Shown piece after piece: positions 17,595 to 27,078 of a DNA stretch of 64,000 bases. Positions within the stretch are counted from its first letter, which is position 1. Every line of letters begins with the position of its first letter. The stretch is from NCBI GenBank assembly GCA_015665415.1, contig JADFAE010000010.1, positions 1 through 64,000 on the forward strand, in the 5' to 3' direction. The stretch comes from Roseobacter sp. (lineage in GTDB: Bacteria; Pseudomonadota; Alphaproteobacteria; Rhodobacterales; Rhodobacteraceae). The position numbers and the translations under genes were made by a program. Below the pieces are notes generated by a model. The model saw only the letters and a list, made by a program, of their open reading frames with translations. It searched no databases and was not told where the DNA came from.

Positions 17595-18752
17595 CTAATG
17601 CTCCGTTACCAGCAGTTCCCGCGGGTAATCGGTGATGTAGTCAAACCCCGTTTCCGTCACCACCACGGAATCCCCGATGCGCCCCGCCGTGACCCCGTCA
17701 ACAGAGATGCCCCCGTCTACCGCAAAGGTCATGCCAGGCTGCAAAAGGGTTGTATCGCCCTCTTTCAGCTCTGGCGCTTCCAGATAGGAGACGCCAATGG
17801 AGCGCCCGGTACGATAGCCGGTGGCATAGCCACGTTCGGCATAGATCTCGTTGGCGGCGGCTGCCACCTCCTGGGCCTGGATACCGGGGCGAATAGTGGC
17901 GATGGCGGCCTGCTGCGCATCAATGGCGGCTTGTTGCACGCGGGCGGCCTCCGGCGTCACGTCACCAATATGAAACATCCGGTCAAATCCCAGTTTATAT
18001 TGTTTGAACTGCGCCATGTTGCAAAAGCAGAAATAGACCGGATCGCTGCGTTGGTAGCGGCGCAGAGAGGCCCGGCGGTGCACCATCGAGGTGTCGCTGC
18101 CGCTTTGCAGGATCTGCAGATTGTGGACCATCGGGGACACAAACCGCTCCCAGCCCGTATCGGTGAGAAAGGTCGCTGCCTTGCGAGAGCCGGCCTCTAT
18201 TACCGCCAGCGCACTTTCATATTCCTGCGCCCCCGCCTGCAGGCTTGCCTGCGCCGCCGCCATCATCGCCCCGGCGATCTGCCCGGCCTGCTTCATCACC
18301 TGAATTTCAAACGGGGATTTGATCATCCGCTGGGCACCCAGCACCACAGAGATATCCCTGATCGGCACCCCTGGATAGCTCTCGTCCAGATGGTTGCGCA
18401 GGATGGCGGGGATGCTGCCGCGTTCGACCCAGATCTCTTCGGGTTCAGCCCCCAAGACATGTCCAAGAACCCGCCCCCAACTGCGAGGGCCCATATCCTC
18501 CCAGACCCGGATATCCTCCACCCATGTCATGGCTTCAACCATTTCGCTTTCCATCAGTGGGGTGATCACGATCGGTGCCTCTACGGCATCCACCACCAGC
18601 ATGGTCGGGCGACCAAATTCCACCCCCAGATATCCCCAGAATCCGGCCAGGTAGGCTATGGAGCTTTCGTCGGTGAAAATGGCGCGCTGGATGCCCAGAT
18701 CCCGCATGCGGGCCTGCAGGGCCAGAGACCGGCCTTTGGCTTCGTCAAGCAT
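17595..18752 (-). CDS. M24 family creatinase-like protein, metal ligands not conserved
   Basis: A 385-residue pita-bread fold protein: N-terminal creatinase-N domain, then an M24 domain from about residue 150. Of the five metal ligands of M24 aminopeptidases (D, D, H, E, E) most are absent: the DxG position reads CNM in FCFCNMAQF, the second Asp is kept in GFDRMF, the IEPG Glu is Asp in FAVDGG, and the final RIED reads RIGD. This is the pattern of metal-free creatinase-type hydrolases. GGGGAG precedes the ATG. Co-transcribed with the C-N hydrolase and divergent from a GntR regulator. Confidence 0.83.
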   Translation of the reverse strand: MLDEAKGRSLALQARMRDLGIQRAIFTDESSIAYLAGFWGYLGVEFGRPTMLVVDAVEAPIVITPLMESEMVEAMTWVEDIRVWEDMGPRSWGRVLGHVLGAEPEEIWVERGSIPAILRNHLDESYPGVPIRDISVVLGAQRMIKSPFEIQVMKQAGQIAGAMMAAAQASLQAGAQEYESALAVIEAGSRKAATFLTDTGWERFVSPMVHNLQILQSGSDTSMVHRRASLRRYQRSDPVYFCFCNMAQFKQYKLGFDRMFHIGDVTPEAARVQQAAIDAQQAAIATIRPGIQAQEVAAAANEIYAERGYATGYRTGRSIGVSYLEAPELKEGDTTLLQPGMTFAVDGGISVDGVTAGRIGDSVVVTETGFDYITDYPRELLVTEH

Positions 18753-18860
18753 GATACTCCCCCTGGATCATTGACTCAATCTATGGTCACAACCCTTAAG
18801 CTGCATACATCAATAGAGTCAACATGCGAAAAATAGTTCATATTGCATAAAACAGCCCCA

Positions 18861-18874
18861 TGCTGTACACAGCA
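18861..18874. promoter_or_regulatory. candidate GntR operator
   Basis: TGCTGT-AC-ACAGCA is a perfect 6+2+6 palindrome in the 140-bp divergent region, 18 bp before the GntR start codon. Such a place suits autoregulation and control of the divergent M24/C-N hydrolase operon. Binding is inferred. Confidence 0.5.
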
Positions 18875-18892
18875 ACTAAAGAAGAGGACCCC

Positions 18893-19579
18893 ATGCGCTT
18901 GACCCCTACAGCCTCCGACACAGCGTCCAAAAGCACCGTGGACTTTCTCCAAACAGAGATATTAAGGCGTATCTGCTTTTTGGATTACCAGCCTGGGTAT
19001 CAGCTGAAAGAAGCCGAACTGGCCCGTGAGTTTGGGGTGAGCCGCACCCCGGTGCGCGATGCAATCAGTCGGATCAATCATCTGGGCCTGGTTGAAACCC
19101 GAAACGGCGTCGGCACGGTTGTCGTGGCCCTGACAGCGGCGCAGGTTCGACATGTCTATGACATGCGCCTGCAGCTGGCGACACTCATCGGCAGCCTTTC
19201 TCCCCGCGCGGTGACTGAGGCGGACAGGGAGGCCGGGCAGCTGCTGCTGCAACAGGCCCAGGCGCTGAGTGGTGACTTTGATCCGCGGCGATACATCGAA
19301 ATCAACCACCACCTTCATGAGCTGATTGCCGACCTCATTGGCAACAGCACCTTGTTGTCCTTTTGGTGGCAAACCTACTATCAGGCAGCCAGCACCTGGT
19401 ACCTGGTCGGCAACCAGTTGGGCAGCGAAGTCGCCCAGGCATTGGTAGCAGAACTGGAAGAGATCAACACCGCCCTGAAACACGGCGATGTCGCCGCCAT
19501 CGGGTTTATCCAGCGCACCCATATCGGCTATGGTTACCAACGGATAGAGAACCAACTGCTGTCGCCCAACGCCGAATAG
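18893..19579 (+). CDS. GntR family regulator (FCD/FadR-type)
   Basis: A 228-residue regulator. The winged helix near the N-terminus contains LKEAELAREFGVSRTPVRDAISRINHLGLV followed by ETRNGVGTVV, classic for GntR. The C-terminal all-helical FCD domain includes INHHLHELIADLIGNS and HIGY, with histidines expected to bind metal or ligand. The ATG at 18893 is preceded by GAGG. Divergence from the creatinase-like/C-N hydrolase pair predicts it controls that pair in response to their substrate. Confidence 0.88.
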   Translation: MRLTPTASDTASKSTVDFLQTEILRRICFLDYQPGYQLKEAELAREFGVSRTPVRDAISRINHLGLVETRNGVGTVVVALTAAQVRHVYDMRLQLATLIGSLSPRAVTEADREAGQLLLQQAQALSGDFDPRRYIEINHHLHELIADLIGNSTLLSFWWQTYYQAASTWYLVGNQLGSEVAQALVAELEEINTALKHGDVAAIGFIQRTHIGYGYQRIENQLLSPNAE

Positions 19580-19617
19580 CTCCCACGCAGGAAATCACCT
19601 GCCCTGCCTTGGCCCAC

Positions 19618-20511
19618 TTATTCGGCCAGGACCGCCGCATTGGATTTGTGATCGCTGGGCGAGACGCCAAATTTGCGGGAATATTCCCGGCTGAACTGTG
19701 TCGGGCTTTCGTAGCCCACATCATAGGCTGCCGCAGCCACCGAGAGCTTGCCAGACGAAAGCAACTGTCGCGCCTCCAAAAGGCGCAATTCCTTTTGATA
19801 TTGCAGCGGTGTCGTAGATGTCACCGACTTGAAATGCTCATGAAATGCCGAAAGGCTCATGCCTGAGGCTGCGGCGAGGTCAGAAACAGAAATGCTGGAT
19901 TTGTAGCTGCTGCGGATTTTGGCAATGGTTTTGGAGATCCGGCTCGCTGGACTTTCAAGCCGCAGCAACTGGCGCAGCATGCCACCGTGATCGGCGCACA
20001 AAAGCCGGAAATGGATCTCCCTGAGGACCAGGGGGGCCAATGCGCGCACCTCCAGCGGATCTTGCGACAGCCGAAACAGACGCGCCACCGCATCGATCAG
20101 CGCCTGGTCAGATGCGGCGACATTCATCGAATGCCTGCTGCCGCCCAGTTCCGGTTTGGCTCCGATTTCATCGGCAAGATTGCGGATCATCGCCAGATCG
20201 AGGCGCAGGGCCAGCGCGGCATACGGCTCTTGTGGGCTGGCCTGAATAACCGCCGCGTCCACCGGCACCGCATGGCTGACAATCAGCGTTTCCCCGGCAC
20301 CATAACGGATCACGCGACCGCCCGAATAGGCTTCCTTGGCCCCCTGCAGCACCAGACACATGATCGGTTCATAAAACCCGGATGAACACTCGGTCGTGCC
20401 GAGATTGCCAATCGCATAAAGCCCGTCCACGCCGGTTTCGCAGCCTATGCCCAAGGCCCCTTTGGCTTTTACGTAGTGAAAAACGTCCTGCGCCAGATCT
20501 GTGGGTACCAT
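19618..20511 (-). CDS. AraC family transcriptional regulator
   Basis: A 297-residue AraC/XylS-type regulator with an N-terminal AraC_N cupin-like domain (FYEPIMCLVLQGAKEAYSGG; YGAGETLIVSHAVPVDAAV) and a C-terminal double helix-turn-helix: first unit SISVSDLAAASGMSLSAFHEHFK, second LSVAAAAYDVGYESPTQFSREYSRKFG. It diverges from the iorAB-like operon across about 280 bp, so the oxidoreductase genes are its most likely target. Its stop is 38 bp from the convergent GntR gene. Confidence 0.88.
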   Translation of the reverse strand: MVPTDLAQDVFHYVKAKGALGIGCETGVDGLYAIGNLGTTECSSGFYEPIMCLVLQGAKEAYSGGRVIRYGAGETLIVSHAVPVDAAVIQASPQEPYAALALRLDLAMIRNLADEIGAKPELGGSRHSMNVAASDQALIDAVARLFRLSQDPLEVRALAPLVLREIHFRLLCADHGGMLRQLLRLESPASRISKTIAKIRSSYKSSISVSDLAAASGMSLSAFHEHFKSVTSTTPLQYQKELRLLEARQLLSSGKLSVAAAAYDVGYESPTQFSREYSRKFGVSPSDHKSNAAVLAE

Positions 20512-20792
20512 TTCGCGCCCTCCTATTCTCAGGAAACATAGGTCAGGTTCCGCCTGCCGTGAATGTCAAACCCCAGCGCACTGGAGAAATAGGCAGATCA
20601 TTTGGAGGATAAGGCACGGCATCCGGTCCCTGCGGTGCTATTTTCGAAAGACACGACACAAGAGCTTTCCGCTGCCCCAGACATTCCTGCCCCGCAATCC
20701 GCGCTGGTAGCTTTGCCACCCTAAGAGGCCAAATCTGGCGCGAAATCTAAAACTGGCCCCCAGCCAACAGCCAACAGGACGACATTTAAGCC

Positions 20793-21257
20793 ATGGCAAT
20801 CTCACTAAAACTGAACGGTGAAACACATACCGTCGAGGCCGATCCCGGCACCCCCCTTCTGTGGGTGATCCGGGATGAATTGAAACTGACCGGCACCAAA
20901 TTTGGATGCGGTGTGGCCTCTTGCGGCGCCTGCACCGTCCATCTGGACGGAGAGCCTGTGCGCTCTTGCCAGACCTATATCGAAGACGTCGAAGACGCCG
21001 AAGTCACCACCATCGAAAAAATGGAAGAAGACAGGATTGGCGCGGCCGTTCAGCAGGCCTGGCTTGAACTGGATGTGGTGCAATGTGGCTATTGCCAGTC
21101 TGGCCAAATCATGAGTGCCGTCGGCCTGTTGAGAGAAAACGCAACACCCACCGCTGCACAGGTCGATGACTACATGCACGGCAATGCCTGTCGCTGTGCC
21201 ACCTACCAGCGCATCCGCGCCGGCGTTCTGCGTGCCGCTGACATTCTGGAGGCTTGA
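20793..21257 (+). CDS. (2Fe-2S)-binding subunit, isoquinoline 1-oxidoreductase alpha-like
   Basis: A 154-residue iron-sulfur subunit of the xanthine oxidase family. The plant-type 2Fe-2S cluster cysteines are C39, C44, C47 and C59; the second cluster set is C98, C101, C133 and C135 (CGYC...CRC). It transfers electrons from the molybdenum subunit encoded 5 bp downstream. No FAD subunit gene is present, as in IorAB-type enzymes, which pass electrons to another acceptor such as a cytochrome. ACAGGACGAC precedes the ATG. Confidence 0.88.
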   Translation: MAISLKLNGETHTVEADPGTPLLWVIRDELKLTGTKFGCGVASCGACTVHLDGEPVRSCQTYIEDVEDAEVTTIEKMEEDRIGAAVQQAWLELDVVQCGYCQSGQIMSAVGLLRENATPTAAQVDDYMHGNACRCATYQRIRAGVLRAADILEA

Positions 21258-21262
21258 TCCCA

Positions 21263-23440
21263 ATGACCACAAAAATTTCCCGCCGAAGCTTTCTTGGAAC
21301 CGCAGCCGCTGCTGGGGCCGTGCTCTATGTCGGAGCCACCGCAAAAGGCGCTGTGGCCGCATCCGGCACGGCAGATGCCATGCTCAATCCCTTTGTGAAA
21401 ATCAACGGCAACGGCAGTGTCGTCGCCGTGGTAAAGCATTTCGAAAAAGGCCAGGGCCCTGCCACCGGCCTGACCTCCCTGATCGCCGAAGAGCTGGGAG
21501 TGACCATGGAGCAAATCGGCTATGAGTTCGCGCCCTCCGACGCCGCCACCTACAACAACCTGCTGTTCGGCCCGTTCCAGGGCACTGGCGGCTCCACCGC
21601 CATGGCGAACTCCTGGATGCAGTACCGAACGGCCGGGGCCAATGCCCGCGAAATGCTGATCAAGGCAGCCGCTCAGGCATGGGGGGTCGATGCCGCGGCG
21701 CTGGATATCCAGGCAGGCCAAATCAGTGGGGCGGGCAAATCTGCGCCGCTGGGCGAATTCGTCGCCGCCGCCTCAGGGTTTGCGCCCTCGGAGACCCCGC
21801 GCCTGCGGGATCCGTCAGAGTGGAAAATCATCGGCAATCCGGAAACACGGCGCAAGGACAGCCCGATCAAGGTGAACGGCAGGGCCCAGTTTGCCATGGA
21901 TGTGCAGCTCGACAACCAGATGGTGGTCATGATCAAGCGCACGCCGCAACGCGGCGGGATCGTTGCCGGCTTTGACGACAGCGCTGCCAAGGAGGTCACT
22001 GGATTTGTGATGGCGCAGGTTCTGCCGACCAAACACGGTGTGGCGGTATATGCAGAAAACACCTGGGCCGCAATGCAGGCCCGTGCGGCGCTCGAGGTCG
22101 AGTGGGATCTTTCCGCTGCCGAAGTCCGATCCTCGCAGGAGATCAAGGACGAGATCATGGCGGCGCTGCACACGGCCCCGGTCTACAACGTCAACAAGGC
22201 CGATCATGCAGCGGTGAGTTCTGCGGTGGAGAACGCCGCCCAGACCGTGGAGAAGACCTTTTACTTTCCGCTGTTGGCCCATGCCCCGATGGAGCCGCTG
22301 AACTGCACAATCGAGCAGACAGCGGAGGGTGACATCGTGCTGCATGATGGGGCGCAAATGCCAACCGGCCCGCATATGGCCTATCAACAGATCTTTGGTC
22401 TGCCGCCCGAAAAGATCCACATCAAGACCCTGCTGGCGGGCGGCTCCTTTGGCCGCCGGGCCACACCGGATGCGGATTATCAGGTGGAAGCCGGATTGGC
22501 CTTTGTACTGACCGATCGCACCCGGCCTGTAAAACTGGTCTGGGACCGCGAGGATGACATCCGTGGCGGCTATTATCGCCCGGCAGTTGGCCACAAGGTC
22601 CGGGTTGGTCTGGATGAGAGCGGCAAAATTGTCGGATGGGAGCATCAGGTCGCCGGTCAGTCGATCATGAAAGGCACCGCCTTTGAAGGTTTTGCAGTGC
22701 ACGACGGGGTGGATCATTCCTCCGTTGAGGGCATCGCCGACAGCCCCTACGTCATCCCGGGCATGGCTCTGGGTTTGACCGACACCAAGAAGGCGACATC
22801 GGTGCTGTGGTGGCGTTCGGTCGGCCACACCCATACCGCCTATGTGATGGAGGTGATGATGGACATGGCCGCGCGGGCCGCTGGCCATGATCCGGTTGCC
22901 TTCCGCCTGAGCTATTTGTCAGGTGACAAGGATCAGGAACGCAAGGCTGCCGTGCTCAGGCTGGCAGCGGAGAAAGGCAATTGGGGCGGACCTGCCGCAG
23001 GCCACGTGCAGGGCATTGCCGTGCACAAATCCTTTGGCTCCTATGTGGCAGAGGTTGTCGAGATCTCCGGCAGCCTGGAGGGCGGCATCCAGATCCAAAA
23101 GGTCACCGCCGCCGTTGATTGCGGCATTGCGGTCAACCCGGATGTGATCAAGGCCCAGATCGAAGGTGGCATCGGCTATGGCATCGGTCACGCCATGCGC
23201 GATCAGATCACGCTGGAGGGTGGCGCGATCGAACAGTCCAACTTCCCCGATTATGAACCGCTGCGGATCTCTGACATCAAGGCGATCGAAACCCATATCG
23301 TAGCTTCGCCAGAGGCCCCTACCGGGATTGGTGAGCCTGGCACCCCGCCCTCTGCTCCGGCTTTGGCCAATGCCATCGCGCAGCTTGATATGGTTGTGTC
23401 AGAACTGCCGATGTCCGAACACGGCGTCGCCTTCGCATAA
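21263..23440 (+). CDS. xanthine dehydrogenase family molybdopterin-binding subunit (IorB-like)
   Basis: A 725-residue molybdenum-cofactor subunit. The N-terminus has a twin-arginine signal, ISRRSFLGTAAAAGAVLYVGA, so the enzyme is exported folded through Tat, together with the signal-less alpha subunit. Moco-binding regions typical of the family are visible: GGSFGRR (about residue 393) and the C-terminal GIGEPGTPPSAPALANAI, which carries the catalytic Glu region. The ATG at 21263 is preferred to a TTG upstream. Likely oxidises an N-heterocycle or aldehyde; the substrate is unknown. Confidence 0.87.
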   Translation: MTTKISRRSFLGTAAAAGAVLYVGATAKGAVAASGTADAMLNPFVKINGNGSVVAVVKHFEKGQGPATGLTSLIAEELGVTMEQIGYEFAPSDAATYNNLLFGPFQGTGGSTAMANSWMQYRTAGANAREMLIKAAAQAWGVDAAALDIQAGQISGAGKSAPLGEFVAAASGFAPSETPRLRDPSEWKIIGNPETRRKDSPIKVNGRAQFAMDVQLDNQMVVMIKRTPQRGGIVAGFDDSAAKEVTGFVMAQVLPTKHGVAVYAENTWAAMQARAALEVEWDLSAAEVRSSQEIKDEIMAALHTAPVYNVNKADHAAVSSAVENAAQTVEKTFYFPLLAHAPMEPLNCTIEQTAEGDIVLHDGAQMPTGPHMAYQQIFGLPPEKIHIKTLLAGGSFGRRATPDADYQVEAGLAFVLTDRTRPVKLVWDREDDIRGGYYRPAVGHKVRVGLDESGKIVGWEHQVAGQSIMKGTAFEGFAVHDGVDHSSVEGIADSPYVIPGMALGLTDTKKATSVLWWRSVGHTHTAYVMEVMMDMAARAAGHDPVAFRLSYLSGDKDQERKAAVLRLAAEKGNWGGPAAGHVQGIAVHKSFGSYVAEVVEISGSLEGGIQIQKVTAAVDCGIAVNPDVIKAQIEGGIGYGIGHAMRDQITLEGGAIEQSNFPDYEPLRISDIKAIETHIVASPEAPTGIGEPGTPPSAPALANAIAQLDMVVSELPMSEHGVAFA

Positions 23441-23447
23441 AATCGAT

Positions 23448-23479
23448 CCGCAGCACGGGGGGATGTCCCTGTGCTGCGG
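23448..23479 (+). terminator. terminator hairpin after iorB-like gene
   Basis: CCGCAGCAC (23448-23456) pairs with GTGCTGCGG (23471-23479), extended inward by GGG/CCC. It starts 8 bp after the stop codon. Confidence 0.6.
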
Positions 23480-23575
23480 GTCATATCGCGTTTTGTGCTA
23501 TGTTTTTTGTGCCAGTGGTGTTTCTGCCAGTGGTGTTCCAGCCATGAAGCGGACCAACCCCGGTGCGCGCCGAGG

Positions 23576-24004
23576 TCAGGACTTTCTTGCGTCCAGGGTA
23601 CGGGCAAAGAACCCAACCAGAAACGCCGTTGTCACCCCAAACATGAAAATACCACTGACAGAGGCCATGGCCCCAAAGATGCGAAAGTCCTGGGCCAGGG
23701 TCAGATCGCCATATCCCACCGTCGAATAGGTCACGAGCGCAAAATAGATCGGCGCCTCATGTCCGGGCAAGGCGCCCATCAGCCAAAAACAAAACGCCCA
23801 CAGATAGATCTGCAAAGTATGCGAAATCAGGAACATCAAAAACAGCCCGGAGGTCCGGAAGAAGAAGGTCCAGAAGGACCTGATCTCCACCAAAGCCGGA
23901 TTTTCTCGAAGACTTCTGACTATTACACCCGCAATCCCCAGATGGAGGACCGCGCAAAGAACGATCACAAAAGACCCAGCGGCAAGCTGTAGAAAAACTG
24001 GCAT
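23576..24004 (-). CDS. two-TM potassium channel family protein
   Basis: A 142-residue membrane protein with about three or four hydrophobic segments and the K+ selectivity filter TVGYGD at residues 95-100 between the last two helices, as in the Ion_trans_2 family. There is no RCK/TrkA domain, so gating is not evident. It lies 49 bp downstream of the RND permease gene in the same direction, and could be its last operon member, though functional linkage is not obvious. Confidence 0.82.
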   Translation of the reverse strand: MPVFLQLAAGSFVIVLCAVLHLGIAGVIVRSLRENPALVEIRSFWTFFFRTSGLFLMFLISHTLQIYLWAFCFWLMGALPGHEAPIYFALVTYSTVGYGDLTLAQDFRIFGAMASVSGIFMFGVTTAFLVGFFARTLDARKS

Positions 24005-24053
24005 TTCAAAGCTCCCCGCTGGGTTTCATGATGCGCGTTGACCTCTCATCTGT

Positions 24054-27000
24054 TCATCTGTTTGGAAACAGCAAACGATAGGTCAAGGGTACAAAGATCA
24101 GCGACAAAGGCGAGGCGAACAACAGCCCACCAATCATCAGTGTTGCCATGGGTTCAAACAGCGCGCCCCCCATCAGGGCCATGGGCAACAGCCCCAGGAT
24201 CGTTGTCAGCGAAGTCAGCAAGACCGGGCTCAGCCGCTTTTTGGAGGCGGCAATGATGGCCTCGTCCAGGGGCAGCGTGACACGTTCGATGTCAATCTGA
24301 TCGATCAACACGATGGCGTTGTTGATGATGATCCCCATCAGCGACACCAGTCCGAGCATGCCAAAAAAGGACAGCGGTTGGTTGGTGACCAGCAGCGCGA
24401 GCGGTGCCCCAACAACGATCAGCGGGATCGTCAGGAAGGTCAGCGTCACGCGCCGCACCGAGTTGAACTGGTAGACCAGAGCCGCAATCATGGTCATCAG
24501 CGCATAGGGCATGCCCGCCAACAGGTCAGCATTGGATTCCGCCGCATCGGCGCTCTCGCCGCCGATCACCACCTCATACTCAGGCCCCAGGTCCAGGGCT
24601 TCGATTGTGGGTGCTATCAAAGCCTCGATCTGCGCCGCCGGCAGGGTGCTACTCTTTCCGGAGATCACGATCTGCCGCTTTTGGTTTTCACGGCGGATCT
24701 GCGCCAGTTCCAGCCGGGGCTGAAAATGGGCAACCTGATCCAGCGCCACAAGTCCACTATCGGTGGGAATTGACAGATTGATCAGATCCTCGAGACTGTC
24801 ACGAAAGACATCCTCCGCGCGGACAACAATCGGGATCTGATCCGATTGATCCCGGAACACGGAGACTTCGGTGCCCGAGAAATAAGTTTGCATGACATTG
24901 GAAATATCCTCAGACGTCACCCCCAACTGGCGGGCCTTTTCCTGAAGAATATCGATGCCCACCGTGATGGTTTTATTTCCCCAGTCATTTTGATTGAGGA
25001 TCATGTTAGGCGCGCTGTCAAAGGCCGTCTCAACCTTGGCGGCAGCCTCCAGCAGCACATCCGCATCCGGGCCAGTTATTTCAACCTCGACAATGCCGCT
25101 TTCACTGCCGCCCATCGACAGGCGCGTCACGCGTGCCCGCACCGCCGGGTGGTTTTCGATCAGATAGCGGCGGGCCTTGTCAGAGGCCGTCACCGCCTCC
25201 TCAAAACTGTGAGTGTTGACCACAAAAAAGGCACTTGCAGGATCGGTATCCGCCGGCGACAGGGCCAGATAGAACCGGGGGCCGCCATGGCCCACAAACA
25301 GGGTGGTATTGGCGACGCCTGGGTTTTCATCCGAGTCCCGCAGCCAGTCATCGATCGCAAGCACCTCCTGACGGGTTTCAGAGATTGCACTGCCCTTGGG
25401 CAGATCCACATAGATCAGGAACTCGGAGCGTTCTGATAGCGGGAACATCTCGGACTGCAGCGACCCAAAGCTCGAGACGCCCAAGACAACCAAAGCGTAG
25501 CTGCCGACAACTGCCGGGATGCCAAACCGGATGAACCGCCGGATAACACGCCCGTAAAGCTTGACCAGCAGACTTTCACCTTCGTCCTTTTGGGGTTGTT
25601 GGCGCAGCAGATTGGCCGCCAGAAAGGGCAGGATATAATGCGCCGTCAGCCAGGATCCCGACAGCATGATCGCCACAACAGCGCCCAGTGAAAAGGCAAA
25701 CTCCCCGGTTGTACCCTCCAGGATGAGCATCGGCAAAAACGCCGCAACCGTGGTCACAGAGGCCACCGCAAGCGGAATGAAGAACTGGCCACTTGCCGCA
25801 ATGGAGGCCTCTTTGGGCGAGGCCCCCTGGCGGATGCGAGCGGCGACGTCTTCGACCACCACCAAGCCGTTATCGACCAGCAGCCCCAAGGAAATGATGA
25901 CGGCAGCAATGGAAATCTGTTCCAAATCGATGCCAAAATAGGACATCGCCAACAGGGCAAAGGTCACCGTGAAGGGGACAATGCTGGCGATGATCAAGGC
26001 GGGGCGCAGCCCCAGGAACAGCAGCATCACCACAATGACCACGGCAAAGGTCTGCCCGACATTGGACAGCGCACCGTTGATCGCAATCGTGACATTGGTC
26101 TCCTGAAAGGTCGAGACGCTGTAGGATATGCCGATGGGCTGGGTTTGCTCCAGCGCCGCAATGCCCCGGTTCAAGCGCCGACCCAGCTTTTGCACATCGT
26201 CGGTATCCGCCATTTCCACACTGACAAGAATGGCGGGCTGACCGTTAAAATACACCGGTTTCTGGATCGGGTCGACATAGCCACGCCGGACCGTCATCAA
26301 ATCACGCAGCCTGACAATACCCCCTTGTGGCAGCTTGGTCAGAACCTGCTCGATCTCCTCAATGGATGCGAGATTTCCGTTTGCTTCCAAAAGAATGGAG
26401 GTGCCATTTGCATCAATACGCCCGGCAGGCAGGATCACATTCTGGGCCCGCAGATCCGCCACGACCTGTGGCAATTGCACTCCGACACTGGCCAGGCGGC
26501 GACTGTCCAGCTCCAACCAGATCCGCTCGTCCTGCTCTCCCGACAGCGTCACTTTGGTGACCCCATCAACCTGATACAACCCGGTTTGCAGGTCTTCCGC
26601 CGCATCCGAAATCTCAGCGTAAGAGAACCCCTCGCCCGTCACCGCAATCGTGGCAATGGCCACATCACCATAGTTGGTGTTCACAAAGGGGCCCTGTGTG
26701 CCATCGGGCAACTCGCTGGGCGTTGAATCCATTCTGGTGCGGATGTCGGTAAACACCTGCTCCAGATCATCCACTGGAATGCCATCGCCAACCACGACGC
26801 TCATGGTGACCTGGCCCGTCACCACCAGCGTTGTGATATCCTCAACTTCGCCAATTTCGCGCGCAGCACGTTCCAGCGGGATCGCAATCAGGTTTTCCAC
26901 CCTTTCAGGCGACATGCCCGGGAACATGGCGGTGATGTTTACAGTTCGGATTGTGATCGCCGGGTTTTCCCGCTTGGGGAGACCGATAAAGCTCAACCAA

Positions 27001-27077
27001 CCGATCAGCAGCAACCCGACCATCACCAGGAGTGTCAGGCGGGATTTCTCGATCCCAAATCGTGCAAGCCCGTCCAC
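24054..27077 (-). CDS. efflux RND transporter permease subunit
   Basis: A 1007-residue inner-membrane pump of the resistance-nodulation-division family: two repeats each of six membrane helices and a large periplasmic loop. The N-terminus (RFGIEKSRLTLLVMVGLLLIGWLSF) and the TM4 motif GLLVDNGLVVVEDV are clear; the second Asp of the AcrB-type DD pair is Asn here, as in many divergent members. A GTG start with AGGAG upstream lies one base after the adaptor stop. The pump has no outer-membrane factor gene nearby. Substrate unknown. Confidence 0.9.
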   Translation of the reverse strand: MDGLARFGIEKSRLTLLVMVGLLLIGWLSFIGLPKRENPAITIRTVNITAMFPGMSPERVENLIAIPLERAAREIGEVEDITTLVVTGQVTMSVVVGDGIPVDDLEQVFTDIRTRMDSTPSELPDGTQGPFVNTNYGDVAIATIAVTGEGFSYAEISDAAEDLQTGLYQVDGVTKVTLSGEQDERIWLELDSRRLASVGVQLPQVVADLRAQNVILPAGRIDANGTSILLEANGNLASIEEIEQVLTKLPQGGIVRLRDLMTVRRGYVDPIQKPVYFNGQPAILVSVEMADTDDVQKLGRRLNRGIAALEQTQPIGISYSVSTFQETNVTIAINGALSNVGQTFAVVIVVMLLFLGLRPALIIASIVPFTVTFALLAMSYFGIDLEQISIAAVIISLGLLVDNGLVVVEDVAARIRQGASPKEASIAASGQFFIPLAVASVTTVAAFLPMLILEGTTGEFAFSLGAVVAIMLSGSWLTAHYILPFLAANLLRQQPQKDEGESLLVKLYGRVIRRFIRFGIPAVVGSYALVVLGVSSFGSLQSEMFPLSERSEFLIYVDLPKGSAISETRQEVLAIDDWLRDSDENPGVANTTLFVGHGGPRFYLALSPADTDPASAFFVVNTHSFEEAVTASDKARRYLIENHPAVRARVTRLSMGGSESGIVEVEITGPDADVLLEAAAKVETAFDSAPNMILNQNDWGNKTITVGIDILQEKARQLGVTSEDISNVMQTYFSGTEVSVFRDQSDQIPIVVRAEDVFRDSLEDLINLSIPTDSGLVALDQVAHFQPRLELAQIRRENQKRQIVISGKSSTLPAAQIEALIAPTIEALDLGPEYEVVIGGESADAAESNADLLAGMPYALMTMIAALVYQFNSVRRVTLTFLTIPLIVVGAPLALLVTNQPLSFFGMLGLVSLMGIIINNAIVLIDQIDIERVTLPLDEAIIAASKKRLSPVLLTSLTTILGLLPMALMGGALFEPMATLMIGGLLFASPLSLIFVPLTYRLLFPNR

Positions 27078-27078
27078 C

